Assembly: GCF_016616885.1 (NCBI RefSeq)
Contig: NZ_CP067102.1
Coordinates: 2,942,501-3,006,500 of the forward strand
DNA from: Bradyrhizobium diazoefficiens
GTDB taxonomy: Bacteria > Pseudomonadota > Alphaproteobacteria > Rhizobiales > Xanthobacteraceae
Length of the DNA: 64,000 nucleotides
Reading direction: 5' to 3'
The notes under the pieces are model-generated. The model ran no database searches and was not told the DNA's origin. It saw only the letters and a program-made list of their open reading frames with translations. Of the stretch, positions 35,241 to 43,149 are shown in pieces. The position numbers and the translations under genes were made by a program. The first letter of the stretch is position 1. Every line of letters begins with the position of its first letter.

Positions 35241-35281
35241 TTGAGGAGGATCAAGCGTCCGGACCGAAGGCGGCCTATTCT
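35241..35281 (+). promoter_or_regulatory. FNR/FixK box and -10 for the universal stress protein gene
   Basis: TTGAGGAGGATCAA at 35241-35254 is a second perfect TTGA-N6-TCAA box. A TATTCT -10 element follows at 35276-35281 (21-base gap), placing the box near -41, as in class II FNR-type promoters. Confidence 0.7.
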
Positions 35282-35300
35282 GGCCGGCAAGGAGAATCCG

Positions 35301-36140
35301 ATGCCCATCAAGGACGTCTTTCTGCCGCTCTTCGGCGAGCCGCGCGCCCCCACGCTGGCCGCGATCGAGAAGTGCGTGGCCGTTGCCGCCGACCTCGGCG
35401 CCAGGATCACCGGTCTCGCGCTCGAGGACGATGCTTTCGTGCGGCCGAAGGTGGTATTTCCCGATGACCCGCCGGCCGCCGAACTCAGCGTTATGCGCGA
35501 GGCCGGCGACATGCAGCAGCTCCTGAATGCATTCACCAATGCGGCCTCGCGTGCCGGCATTCGGGCCCAAAGCCGATCGGGCAGGGTGCCGGCGGACCAG
35601 ATCGCATCGACTCTGGCCGAGCATGCGCGCTTTAGCGACCTCACTTTGATCCCCGTTAAGCTGCACGACAGCCGAACCGAAAACATCGTTGAAACGTTCC
35701 TGTTCCAATCCGGCCGGCCGCTGCTGCTTTGCCCGGAGCAGCATGTGGAGGCGCTGCGGCCGGAATTCGAGAATGTCATGATCGCCTGGGACCATTCGGC
35801 GCGCGCCGCGCGTGCGGTCGGCGATGCATTGCCGATCCTGCAAGCTGCCGCTGTGGTGCGCGTAATCACGGTGGCGGACGACAAGGACGAAGCGATCGCG
35901 CAATCTGGCACCAGCCTCGTTCATCATCTCAGGGAACATGGGGTCTATGCGTCGTTCGAAACCGTGAGGGGCAACGGCAGCTCGATCGGCAAGGTGCTGG
36001 GAAGCTGGGCGCAGTCCCATGCCATCGACGCCATCGTCATGGGCGCTTACCACCATTCGCGCCTGAACGAGATCGTCTGGGGCGGTGTGACCAAGACCGT
36101 CATCGGCCAGCCACCGTGCTGGGTGATGATGTCGCACTAG
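35301..36140 (+). CDS. universal stress protein, tandem-domain UspA family
   Basis: A 279-residue cytosolic protein with two Usp-like halves. The second half is well conserved: NVMIAWDHSARAARAVGDALPIL and the C-terminal AIVMGAYHHSRLNEIVWGGVTKTVI. The ATP-binding pattern is imperfect (the second Gly of GxxG is His), so ATP binding is uncertain. The start at 35301 follows AAGGAG. It is preceded by an FNR/FixK box and followed after 72 bases by the acyl-CoA synthetase/acetyltransferase gene, probably in one operon. Confidence 0.9.
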   Translation: MPIKDVFLPLFGEPRAPTLAAIEKCVAVAADLGARITGLALEDDAFVRPKVVFPDDPPAAELSVMREAGDMQQLLNAFTNAASRAGIRAQSRSGRVPADQIASTLAEHARFSDLTLIPVKLHDSRTENIVETFLFQSGRPLLLCPEQHVEALRPEFENVMIAWDHSARAARAVGDALPILQAAAVVRVITVADDKDEAIAQSGTSLVHHLREHGVYASFETVRGNGSSIGKVLGSWAQSHAIDAIVMGAYHHSRLNEIVWGGVTKTVIGQPPCWVMMSH

Positions 36141-36211
36141 GGGCGTTCCAACCGATATCCGGGTTAGCCTCGCAGCCGTCGGACCCGTCGGCCGAACGGA
36201 CGAATGCAATC

Positions 36212-38902
36212 ATGTCGACTTACCGCCTGAAAAACCTGTTGTCGCCCCGATCGGTCGCGCTGGTTGGCGCAAGCTCCCGCCCGGTCTCCGTTGGGCGCGC
36301 GGTCCTGGAGAACATTCGCAAGGCGGAATTCAAGGGGCTGTTCGGTTTGGTGAACCCGCGCCGTGCCCAGATCGGCGGCGTTGCGGCCGTGAGCAGTCTG
36401 GAGCAGTTGCCATTCGTACCTGAGCTCGTCGTCATCACAGCGCCAGCGCGAGAGGTCCCCGACATCATCGACCGGGCCGGACGTTGCGGCTCGGCCGGCG
36501 CCCTGATCGTCTCGACCGGGCTTGGTCACGGACCGGGATCGCTTCAGGATGCCGCCACCGCTGCCGCCCGCAAATATGGCATGCGGCTGATCGGCCCCAA
36601 CTGCCTCGGCATCATGATGCCCGGCGTCAGCCTCAATGCGAGCTTCGCGGCACACATGCCGGGGGCGGGAAACCTCGCGCTGATCTCGCAGTCGGGCGCG
36701 ATCGCGGCCGGCATGGTGGACTGGGCCGCGCAGCGCGGCGTCGGCTTTTCCGGCATTGTCACGATCGGCGATCAGATCGACGTCGATATCGCAGACCTGC
36801 TCGACCATTTCGCGATGGACCACAGGACCCGCGCGATCCTGCTCTATATTGAGGCCATCAAGGATGCGCGGAAATTCATGTCGGCGGCGCGCGCGGCGGC
36901 GCGCGTGAAGCCCGTCGTCGTGGTGAAATCGGGCCGCATGGCACAGGGCGCGAAGGCGGCCGCCACGCATACGGGCGCGCTCGCAGGCGCCGACGCGGTC
37001 TATGATGCGGCCTTCCGCCGCGCCGGCGTCCTCCGGGTGTCCGATCTGCGCGAGCTGTTCGATTGTGCCGAGACGCTCGGCCGCATCGGATCGCCAGCGG
37101 GTAAGCGCCTCGCCATTCTGACCAATGGTGGTGGCATCGGCGTCCTGGCGGTCGACCGGTTGGCGGACCTTGGCGGGATACCCGCACCGATGACACCAGA
37201 CACGCGTCAGAAGCTCGACGCGGTGCTGCCGCCGACTTGGTCCGGCGCAAATCCTGTCGATATCGTCGGCGACGCGGATGCGTCGCGCTACGCCGCGGCA
37301 CTGCAGGTGCTGCTCGACGATCCCGGCAATGACGCGGTCCTCGTGCTCAACGTGCAGACCGCGATCGCATCAGCCGCCGAGATCGCGACCACCGTGACCG
37401 AGCTCGTCGGCAAATATCGCGAGAAGCACCGCAGTTGGGCCAAGCCCGTGCTTGCGGCCTGGGTCGGGGCTGATCAGGAGATCATTGCGACGCTATCCGG
37501 CGCGGGCATTCCGAACTATCCGACCGAAGACGACGCGGTGCGTGGCTTCATGCACCTGGTCCGTCATCGCGAGGTGGTGGACGAGTTGAGTCAGGTTCCC
37601 CCTGCGATGCCCGATACCTTCGTGCCGGATGTGGCGGCGGCGAAGCAAATCGTCACGATGGCCATCGCGGACGGTCGGAAATGGCTTGAGCCCGTCGAGA
37701 TCAAGCATCTGCTTGGGTGCTATGACATCGCAATGGTGCCGACCTATGCGGCGGCAGATGTCGAGCAGGCGGTCGCCTACGCAGACGAGATCTTCGCGCA
37801 AGGCACGACAGTCGTGCTCAAGATCATGTCGCGCGACATCGTGCACAAGTCCGATGTCGGCGGTGTCGTGCTCAATCTGACCACGCCGGCTGCGGTACGC
37901 GCGGCTGCTGTCGATATTCTCGCCCGGGCGAAGAAGCTGCGGCCCGAAGCCCGCATTGACGGCGTCATTGTGCAAGCGATGGTCGTCAAGGCGAAGGCGC
38001 GCGAGCTGATCCTGGGTCTCGCTGACGATCCGACTTTCGGCACGGTTATCGTGTTCGGCCGCGGCGGGACGGCAGTGGAAATCATCAATGACAAGGCCCT
38101 GGCGCTGCCGCCGCTCGATTTGCAACTCGCCCGTGACCTGATCGAGCGCACCCGTGTGTCGCGGTTGTTGCCGGCGTACCGGGACGTGCCGGCCGTCAAG
38201 CAGGACGCAGTAGCCTTGGTGCTGGTCAAGCTGGCGCAGATGGCGACGGACATCCCCGAAATCCACGAGCTAGATATCAATCCGCTGCTCGCGGATGAAA
38301 CTGGTGTAGCTGCTGTTGATGCCCGTGTCGCGGTGGCGCAGCCGCAGCGGAAGTTTGCGGGCTCCGGTCCCGCCAATTTCGCCGTCCGCGCTTATCCGTC
38401 GCAATGGGAGCGCCGTCTGGCCCTCAAGGACGGTTGGCGCATCTCGGTGCGGCCCCTGCGTCCCGAGGACGAGCCGACCATCCACGAATTTCTGCGCCAC
38501 GTCACGCCCCACGATCTCCGCTTACGCTTTTTCGCGCCGATGAAGGAGTTTACCCATGAGTTCATCGCCCGCCTGACCCAGCTCGACTACGCGCGCGCCA
38601 TGGCGTTCATCGCGTTCGATGACAAGAACGAAATGGTCGGCGTGGTGCGGCTTCACTCGGATTCGATCTACGAGAGCGGCGAATACGCGATCCTGCTGCG
38701 GTCCGATCTCAAGGGCAGGGGGCTCGGATGGGCCCTGATGCAGCTGATCATCGACTACGCCAGGTCGGAAGGGCTCAAGACCATCTCGGGCGACGTGCTC
38801 AAGGAGAACGTCGTGATGCTCGAGATGTGCCGGCAGCTCGGCTTCGAGATCAAGCCGGATCCGACCGAGCCTGACATCTGTGACGTCCGGCTGAAGCTCT
38901 GA
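36212..38902 (+). CDS. ADP-forming acyl-CoA synthetase fused to GNAT acetyltransferase
   Basis: An 896-residue fusion. Residues 1-460 are the CoA-binding and ligase-type Rossmann domains (RSVALVGASSRPVSVGRAVL, GPNCLGIM, ALISQSGAIAAG). Residues about 480-700 are an ATP-grasp domain (KSDVGGVVL, EIHELDINPLLA). Residues about 720-896 are a GNAT domain with the CoA loop LRSDLKGRGLGWALM. This order is that of Pat-type protein lysine acetyltransferases; the intact ATP-grasp half leaves real acetate/ADP chemistry possible. Target proteins are unknown. Start ATG 36212. Placement after a stress protein under an FNR box suggests adjustment of acetyl-CoA metabolism at low oxygen. Confidence 0.85.
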   Translation: MSTYRLKNLLSPRSVALVGASSRPVSVGRAVLENIRKAEFKGLFGLVNPRRAQIGGVAAVSSLEQLPFVPELVVITAPAREVPDIIDRAGRCGSAGALIVSTGLGHGPGSLQDAATAAARKYGMRLIGPNCLGIMMPGVSLNASFAAHMPGAGNLALISQSGAIAAGMVDWAAQRGVGFSGIVTIGDQIDVDIADLLDHFAMDHRTRAILLYIEAIKDARKFMSAARAAARVKPVVVVKSGRMAQGAKAAATHTGALAGADAVYDAAFRRAGVLRVSDLRELFDCAETLGRIGSPAGKRLAILTNGGGIGVLAVDRLADLGGIPAPMTPDTRQKLDAVLPPTWSGANPVDIVGDADASRYAAALQVLLDDPGNDAVLVLNVQTAIASAAEIATTVTELVGKYREKHRSWAKPVLAAWVGADQEIIATLSGAGIPNYPTEDDAVRGFMHLVRHREVVDELSQVPPAMPDTFVPDVAAAKQIVTMAIADGRKWLEPVEIKHLLGCYDIAMVPTYAAADVEQAVAYADEIFAQGTTVVLKIMSRDIVHKSDVGGVVLNLTTPAAVRAAAVDILARAKKLRPEARIDGVIVQAMVVKAKARELILGLADDPTFGTVIVFGRGGTAVEIINDKALALPPLDLQLARDLIERTRVSRLLPAYRDVPAVKQDAVALVLVKLAQMATDIPEIHELDINPLLADETGVAAVDARVAVAQPQRKFAGSGPANFAVRAYPSQWERRLALKDGWRISVRPLRPEDEPTIHEFLRHVTPHDLRLRFFAPMKEFTHEFIARLTQLDYARAMAFIAFDDKNEMVGVVRLHSDSIYESGEYAILLRSDLKGRGLGWALMQLIIDYARSEGLKTISGDVLKENVVMLEMCRQLGFEIKPDPTEPDICDVRLKL

Positions 38903-38912
38903 GGCGCGCCGG

Positions 38913-39069
38913 CTACGAGCGCGCTTCGGACGATGCGTCTGCGGCGGGCTCCCTGGCCGTCTTCCGCATATTCTTGACCGACCAACAGGTGGCGGAGCCT
39001 GATATCCGCGATGATCCTGTCCGTGCGCCACAGGGCGCGCAAATGCTTGACCACATTCTCCGTATTCAC
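38913..39069 (-). pseudogene. remnant of a small holin-superfamily membrane protein
   Basis: From GTG 39069 the frame gives a typical N-terminus (MNTENVVKHLRALWRTDRII, then about ten more residues to LLVG). The reading frame then changes, and the shifted frame gives a natural C-terminal tail (VKNMRKTAREPAADASSEAR, then a Ser) ending at TAG 38913. Rhizobial relatives of this small protein family are about 130 residues with two membrane helices in the middle; here the middle is absent. The GTG abuts the stop of the DUF883-type gene, the usual partner, supporting an original two-gene unit. An alternative is a real 104-residue frame running on to 38755, which looks random after the break. Confidence 0.45.
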
Positions 39070-39345
39070 CTAGTGCCTCCTCAGCATGAAGCCGACGACC
39101 ACGCCGAGCGCAAAGGCGGACGCGAGCGAGGCGACAGGGCGCTCTGTGATGAGATCATGGAGCTGCTCCTGCTCCTCGCTGACGGTTTCGCCAAGTTCGG
39201 CCAACGCGGCCTTGATCTGATCGGCGAGGACCTCGGTACGGTCCTTTGACGTCTCGAACATCTCCTCGCCGGCGGTGCTCAGCAGACGTGCGACGTCGAC
39301 CTTCAGTGCTTTCAGCTCGTCGCTCATTCTGCCGGTGTCGAACAT
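39070..39345 (-). CDS. DUF883/ElaB-like membrane-anchored protein
   Basis: A 91-residue protein. Residues 1-65 are a charged amphipathic helix (ALKVDVARLLSTAGEEMFET and following), residues 70-88 a single membrane helix (ASLASAFALGVVVGFMLRR). This matches the DUF883 family (ElaB, YqjD), inner-membrane proteins linked to ribosome binding in stationary phase in E. coli. The start at 39345 follows GGGAGA; farther upstream frame is antisense to the transporter gene. A near-perfect FNR/FixK box lies about 50 bases upstream. Confidence 0.8.
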   Translation of the reverse strand: MFDTGRMSDELKALKVDVARLLSTAGEEMFETSKDRTEVLADQIKAALAELGETVSEEQEQLHDLITERPVASLASAFALGVVVGFMLRRH

Positions 39346-39396
39346 TGGCGGGTCTCCCATTGAATGGCGTGAGCCTATGCGCGGGCGTGACGGCCA

Positions 39397-39410
39397 TTGA
39401 TTTGGGTCAG
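39397..39410. promoter_or_regulatory. imperfect FNR/FixK box before the DUF883-type gene
   Basis: TTGATTTGGGTCAG, one mismatch from TTGA-N6-TCAA. Centre lies about 58 bases from the start at 39345, a sensible activator distance. Confidence 0.45.
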
Positions 39411-39445
39411 GGAGACGGGAGCGGACCCGTTTGAGACAGGTCTGT

Positions 39446-39486
39446 TTGACGCAAGTCAATCGAGCCGCCCTATGCCGGCCTAGTCT
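39446..39486 (+). promoter_or_regulatory. FNR/FixK box and -10 before the Mla-like operon
   Basis: TTGACGCAAGTCAA at 39446-39459 is a perfect TTGA-N6-TCAA box. TAGTCT at 39481-39486 is a possible -10 element 21 bases later, placing the box near -41 for the rightward operon starting at 39524. Confidence 0.65.
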
Positions 39487-39523
39487 AGAACACAACCATT
39501 GGGGCCGATCGTCCCATGAGGAT

Positions 39524-40666
39524 ATGCGCGTGAATTCGGAACCTCTGCTGCTGGCAACTCCCTTGGGTGATGCGCTCGAATTGCGACCCGAGGGGCCATG
39601 GATCGCGGCCAATGTCGCAAAGCTTGAAACTCTATCCCGATCGGTCGGGGCGGATGTCGGTCGATCGAGGGCCGTGACGCTGGACATGTCTGGCATCAGC
39701 GCGCTCGACACGCTCGGTGCCTGGATCCTGGAGAAGCTGTCGCGCAAGGCATCATCATCCGGTAGGCCCGCCGAGATCGTCGGTGTGGCCGACCATTTCA
39801 CAGGCCTGCTGGAGGAGGTGCGGCAGGTCAATCGGCACACGCCGGCGTCGGCGGCCGCGCCCAATCCGGTCCTGCTCAGGCTGAACGATCTCGGCAGGGC
39901 CACGATCGGTGCCCGCGAAGACGTCACGATCTTCCTGCAAATGCTGGGCGCTTTGTTCATGGCGGTCACCGGCGTCGTGCGAAGGCCCCGCTCGTTGCGG
40001 CTGACATCGCTGGTCTATCAGCTCAACCGGATCGGGTTTCAGGCAATTCCCATCGTCGTGCTGATCACCTTCCTGATCGGCGCCATCATTGCTCAGCAAG
40101 GGTTCTTTCATTTCCGCAGGTTCGGCGCGGAGTCCTATACCGTCGACATGGTCGGCATCCTCGTCTTGCGCGAGCTCGGCGTGCTGATCGTCGCCATCAT
40201 GGTCGCGGGACGTTCGGGAAGCGCCTACACCGCCGAGCTCGGCTCGATGAAGATGCGCGAGGAAATCGATGCGCTCTCGACCATGGGGCTCGATCCCGTC
40301 GACGTCCTGATCTTGCCGCGCGTGGCCGCGCTCGTCATAGCGCTGCCAATTCTCGCCTTCATCGGATCGATTGCCGCGCTCTATGGTGGCGGCCTGGTTG
40401 CGCAGTTCTACGGTGACATGGGGCCGGCGATCTACATCGCGCGGTTGCATGAGGCCATCTCCGTCAGCCATTTCGAGGTCGGCATCCTGAAGGCGCCGTT
40501 CATGGCGCTGGTGATCGGCATCGTCGCCTGCAGCGAGGGATTGCGCGTCAAGGGCAGCGCGGAGTCGCTCGGTCGGCAGACGACCACTTCGGTGGTCAAG
40601 TCGATCTTCCTGGTGATCGTGCTCGACGGCCTGTTCGCGATCTTCTTCGCCTCGATCGGGATGTGA
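39524..40666 (+). CDS. Mla-like lipid ABC permease with N-terminal STAS domain
   Basis: A 380-residue protein fusing a MlaB-like STAS domain (residues about 20-130; AVTLDMSGISALDTLGAWIL) to a MlaE-type permease (about 145-380; IPIVVLITFLIGAIIAQQGF, LVLRELGVLIVAIMVAGRSGSAYTAELGSMK, EEIDALSTMGLDPVDVLILPR). It moves phospholipids or similar lipids across the inner membrane with the ATPase encoded next. Start ATG 39524; GTG 39530 is possible. The FNR/FixK box upstream suggests membrane remodelling at low oxygen. Confidence 0.9.
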   Translation: MRVNSEPLLLATPLGDALELRPEGPWIAANVAKLETLSRSVGADVGRSRAVTLDMSGISALDTLGAWILEKLSRKASSSGRPAEIVGVADHFTGLLEEVRQVNRHTPASAAAPNPVLLRLNDLGRATIGAREDVTIFLQMLGALFMAVTGVVRRPRSLRLTSLVYQLNRIGFQAIPIVVLITFLIGAIIAQQGFFHFRRFGAESYTVDMVGILVLRELGVLIVAIMVAGRSGSAYTAELGSMKMREEIDALSTMGLDPVDVLILPRVAALVIALPILAFIGSIAALYGGGLVAQFYGDMGPAIYIARLHEAISVSHFEVGILKAPFMALVIGIVACSEGLRVKGSAESLGRQTTTSVVKSIFLVIVLDGLFAIFFASIGM

Positions 40667-40668
40667 CC

Positions 40669-41439
40669 ATGCCCGAGGCGCAAGCAGAGTTCGCGATCCG
40701 CGTCCATGACCTCGTGGTCGGTTTCGGCCGCCAGACCGTGCTCGATCATTTGTCGCTCGACGTCCGCCGCGGCGAGATCCTCGGGCTGGTGGGGGCGTCC
40801 GGCGGCGGCAAGTCGGTGCTGATGCGCACCATCATTGGCCTCATCCCGCGTCGCAGCGGGACCATCGAAGTGATGGGACGGCCGATCGATGGCGCGCATG
40901 ACCGCGGCCGGGCAGCGACTTGGGGCATCCTGTTCCAGCAGGGCGCGCTGTTCTCCTCCCTGACGGTCCGGCAGAACGTGCAATTTCCGCTCCGCGAAAA
41001 TCTCGTGCTGTCACAGGAGCTGATGGACGAGATCGCGATCGCCAAGCTCGAGATGGTCGGGCTGCGGGCGCGGGACGGCGACAAATATCCGTCAGAACTG
41101 TCCGGCGGCATGACCAAGCGCGTGGCGCTGGCGCGCGCGCTCGCGCTCGATCCGCCGACCCTTTTCCTCGATGAGCCGACGTCGGGCCTCGATCCCATTG
41201 CCGCCGGAGATTTCGATGCGTTGATCCGGACGCTGCAAAAGACCCTGGGGCTGACTGTCTTCATGGTGACCCACGATCTCGCCAGCCTCACCACGGTGTG
41301 CGACCGCGTTGCGGCGCTCGCCGACGACAGGATCGTGGCAATCGGTCCGATGCGCGAACTGCTGCAATCCGAGCATCCCTGGGTGCGCGCTTATTTCCAC
41401 GGCAAGCGCTCGCAGATGCTGCAACCACAAATGAGATGA
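40669..41439 (+). CDS. Mla-like lipid ABC transporter ATPase (MlaF type)
   Basis: A 256-residue ATPase. Seen: Walker A GASGGGKSVL, Q-loop FQQGALFSSL, signature LSGGMTKR, Walker B LFLDEPTSGLDP and H-loop FMVTHDLASL. The FQQGALFSSLTV segment and the TSGLDP version of the D-loop are typical of MlaF. GTG 40663 overlaps the permease stop and is an alternative start. It is followed after three bases by the MCE protein gene. Confidence 0.9.
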   Translation: MPEAQAEFAIRVHDLVVGFGRQTVLDHLSLDVRRGEILGLVGASGGGKSVLMRTIIGLIPRRSGTIEVMGRPIDGAHDRGRAATWGILFQQGALFSSLTVRQNVQFPLRENLVLSQELMDEIAIAKLEMVGLRARDGDKYPSELSGGMTKRVALARALALDPPTLFLDEPTSGLDPIAAGDFDALIRTLQKTLGLTVFMVTHDLASLTTVCDRVAALADDRIVAIGPMRELLQSEHPWVRAYFHGKRSQMLQPQMR

Positions 41440-41442
41440 GAC

Positions 41443-42546
41443 ATGGAAACCCGCGCTCCCTATGTGCTGATCGGCAGCTTCGTGCTGGCCGCGATCCTCG
41501 CAGTGTTCGGCTTCGTCTATTGGCTGAACAACACCGGCGGCATCGGGCCGCGCACGAATTACCATGTGCAGTTCCAGGGGCCGGTGCCGGGCCTTCTGGT
41601 CGGTGCCGGCGTGCTATTCAACGGCATCCGTGTCGGCGAGGTGACGCAGCTCGGGCTTGCGCCTGACAATCCGCGCTTCGTTAACGCGACGATCTCGGTT
41701 GCCTCGACGACGCCGGTGCGTCCCGACTCCAAGGTCGGGCTCGATTTCCAGGGGCTGACCGGCGTGCCGGTGGTGACGCTCGAGGGCGGCGTGATCGTCG
41801 CCAAATCCGGCGAGCCGCTGACCCTGATCGCCGAGGCCGGCGCGGGCCAGAGCATGACCCAGGCGGCGCGCGATGCCTTGCGGCGCGTCGATACCGTGCT
41901 GGAGGACAATTCCGGCCCGCTCAAGGACACCATCGCCAATTTCAAGACGTTCGCCGACGGTCTTGCGCGTAACAGCGGCAAGCTGGACGGCATTTTGGCA
42001 GGCCTCGAGAAAATGACCGGCGGCGGCGCGCCCGCGCAGAAGATTACCTATGATCTCCGCACGCCGCAAAATCTCGGGCCGGCCGACAGGACGCTCTCGG
42101 CGTCGCTGGCGATTCCCGAGCCGACCGCGGTCGCGATGCTTCAAACGCAGCGCATGCTGTTCGCGCCGGTTGGTGACAACCAGGGCTTTGCCGACTTCCT
42201 GTGGGCCGACAGCATTCCAAAGCTGGTGCAGGCGCGGCTGATCGACAGCTTTGAGAATTACGATATTGCGCACGCCCCGCTGCGGACGGCTGACCTGGGG
42301 CAAGCGGACTACCAGCTCCTGATCGACATCAGGCGCTTCCGGATCGCCACGGAGGGCGAGACCCGGGTCGAAATCGGACTGTCGGCGCGGATCGTCGACA
42401 ACGCTGGCAAGGTGATCGCATCACGCCTCGTCGAGACCAGCGAGAAGCTCGACAAGGTCGAGCCGGCTGCAGCGGTCGCGGCGTTCGACGCGGCCTTCGC
42501 CCGCATTGCCAACGAGCTGGTCGGCTGGACGGTGCAAGCGGTCTGA
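41443..42546 (+). CDS. MCE-domain (MlaD) protein fused to ABC auxiliary lipoprotein domain
   Basis: A 367-residue fusion. Residues 8-28 are an N-terminal membrane anchor, residues about 40-120 the MCE domain (YHVQFQGPVPGLLVGAGVLFNGIRVGEV, KVGLDFQGLTGVPVVTLEGG), and residues about 195-367 resemble the ABC_trans_aux (PqiC/YmbA-type) domain (KITYDLRTPQNL, RMLFAPVGDNQ, YQLLIDIRRFRIATEG). The auxiliary lipoprotein is normally a separate outer-membrane protein; here it is tethered to the periplasmic side of the inner-membrane anchor. It likely forms the periplasmic lipid-passing part of the transporter. Confidence 0.85.
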   Translation: METRAPYVLIGSFVLAAILAVFGFVYWLNNTGGIGPRTNYHVQFQGPVPGLLVGAGVLFNGIRVGEVTQLGLAPDNPRFVNATISVASTTPVRPDSKVGLDFQGLTGVPVVTLEGGVIVAKSGEPLTLIAEAGAGQSMTQAARDALRRVDTVLEDNSGPLKDTIANFKTFADGLARNSGKLDGILAGLEKMTGGGAPAQKITYDLRTPQNLGPADRTLSASLAIPEPTAVAMLQTQRMLFAPVGDNQGFADFLWADSIPKLVQARLIDSFENYDIAHAPLRTADLGQADYQLLIDIRRFRIATEGETRVEIGLSARIVDNAGKVIASRLVETSEKLDKVEPAAAVAAFDAAFARIANELVGWTVQAV

Positions 42547-42590
42547 CATTCGAGCTCTTCAATAGAACAGGGCGGGAATGTCCGCCAAAT

Positions 42591-42630
42591 TTGATCTGGG
42601 TCAATCGACTTTGGCGCAGTGCAGTAAAAT
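42591..42630 (+). promoter_or_regulatory. FNR/FixK class II promoter in front of a candidate small RNA
   Basis: TTGATCTGGGTCAA at 42591-42604 is a perfect TTGA-N6-TCAA box. TAAAAT at 42625-42630 is a good -10 element 20 bases later. Transcription would start near 42638, putting the box at about -41. There is no obvious large gene directly downstream. Confidence 0.65.
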
Positions 42631-42637
42631 GCAGCGC

Positions 42638-42824
42638 GCTGCCTGGGTCGAACCGAAATACTTCGCGGAGGTCGAATATGGGACATCACCTCCACATGCT
42701 TGCTGCGTGCCAGCTCGCTCAAAGGTCTGGGCAAGGTTCTAAAATAGGAACTCTGCTGCCTTGTCTGTGTTTCGACACAAAGGCCAGGAGGCCCGATGGC
42801 GTTGGCCCGGGCCTCTTCTCTCTG
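42638..42824 (+). ncRNA. candidate FixK/FNR-controlled small RNA
   Basis: Bounded by the promoter at 42591-42630 and the terminator at 42788-42824. Within it GGAGGT (42667-42672) can pair with ACCTCC (42688-42693), and TGTGT-TTCG-ACACA at 42766-42779 forms a UUCG-loop hairpin before the terminator stem. The TCACCTCC at 42686-42693 equals the anti-Shine-Dalgarno end of 16S rRNA. A rival reading is a 65-codon frame from ATG 42678 to TGA 42875, which has a ribosome site but runs through the terminator. I favour RNA. Confidence 0.45.
42788..42824 (+). terminator. Rho-independent-type terminator of the small transcript
   Basis: An 8-bp perfect stem, GAGGCCCG (42788-42795) and CGGGCCTC (42808-42815), then TTCTCTCT. 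A second palindrome, ACCCCAATTGGGGT at 42842-42855 with TT after it, may back it up. Confidence 0.6.
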
Positions 42825-42920
42825 CGTGCATTTGCCCGAGGACCCCAATTGGGGTTTAATACGCCCGTTGCGTGATTCCGATAGTCTGGTCCTGTACTTG
42901 AGATTGAGGAGGTCTAGGAC

Positions 42921-43100
42921 GTGATCAGAAAACGCCTGCTCCAAGACTACAAGGAGCTGTGCAAGCTTGAGCTAATATGTCGCGCGGAGGCCGAGAAGGG
43001 CTCGCAGTTGGAGAGAAGTGCCCTATTAAGCGTTGCCGAAGATTGTTGCGCCGCAGCAAGGGCAATGGAGACGCAGCTTCGGGACGAGAAACTAGGCTGA
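42921..43100 (+). CDS. 59-residue helical protein, family not recognised
   Basis: A short gene with a strong ribosome site (GAGGAGGT at 42906-42913) before GTG 42921. The product is helical and rich in Arg, Glu, Ala and Cys (MIRKRLLQDYKELCKLELI, later ERSALLSVAEDCCAAARAM). It resembles in layout the convergent small gene at 43148-43312: a Tyr/Lys N-terminal helix, a charged middle and a C-terminal AAxxxE helix. Function unknown; small proteins of this type are common in rhizobial genomes. Confidence 0.6.
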   Translation: MIRKRLLQDYKELCKLELICRAEAEKGSQLERSALLSVAEDCCAAARAMETQLRDEKLG

Positions 43101-43149
43101 GGCTTCGGAATGCTCACGAGCTGCCGTCTGTCGTGAGTGTGGAAGCCTC
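43099..43149. terminator. bidirectional terminator between two convergent small genes
   Basis: A two-tier stem: GAGGCTTC (43099-43106) pairs with GAAGCCTC (43142-43149), and inside it CTCACGA (43113-43119) pairs with TCGTGAG (43131-43137). It overlaps both flanking stop codons, so it would end transcripts from either side. Confidence 0.65.

Noticed and set aside
35301..36140. ATP-binding universal stress protein
   Set aside because: The Usp family call stands, but the GxxG part of the ATP motif has His in place of the second Gly, so I do not claim ATP binding.
42678..42875. 65-codon small gene with ribosome site
   Set aside because: It runs through a terminator stem and its ribosome site can be locked in a hairpin; a small RNA explains the interval better. 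Kept as the rival reading.
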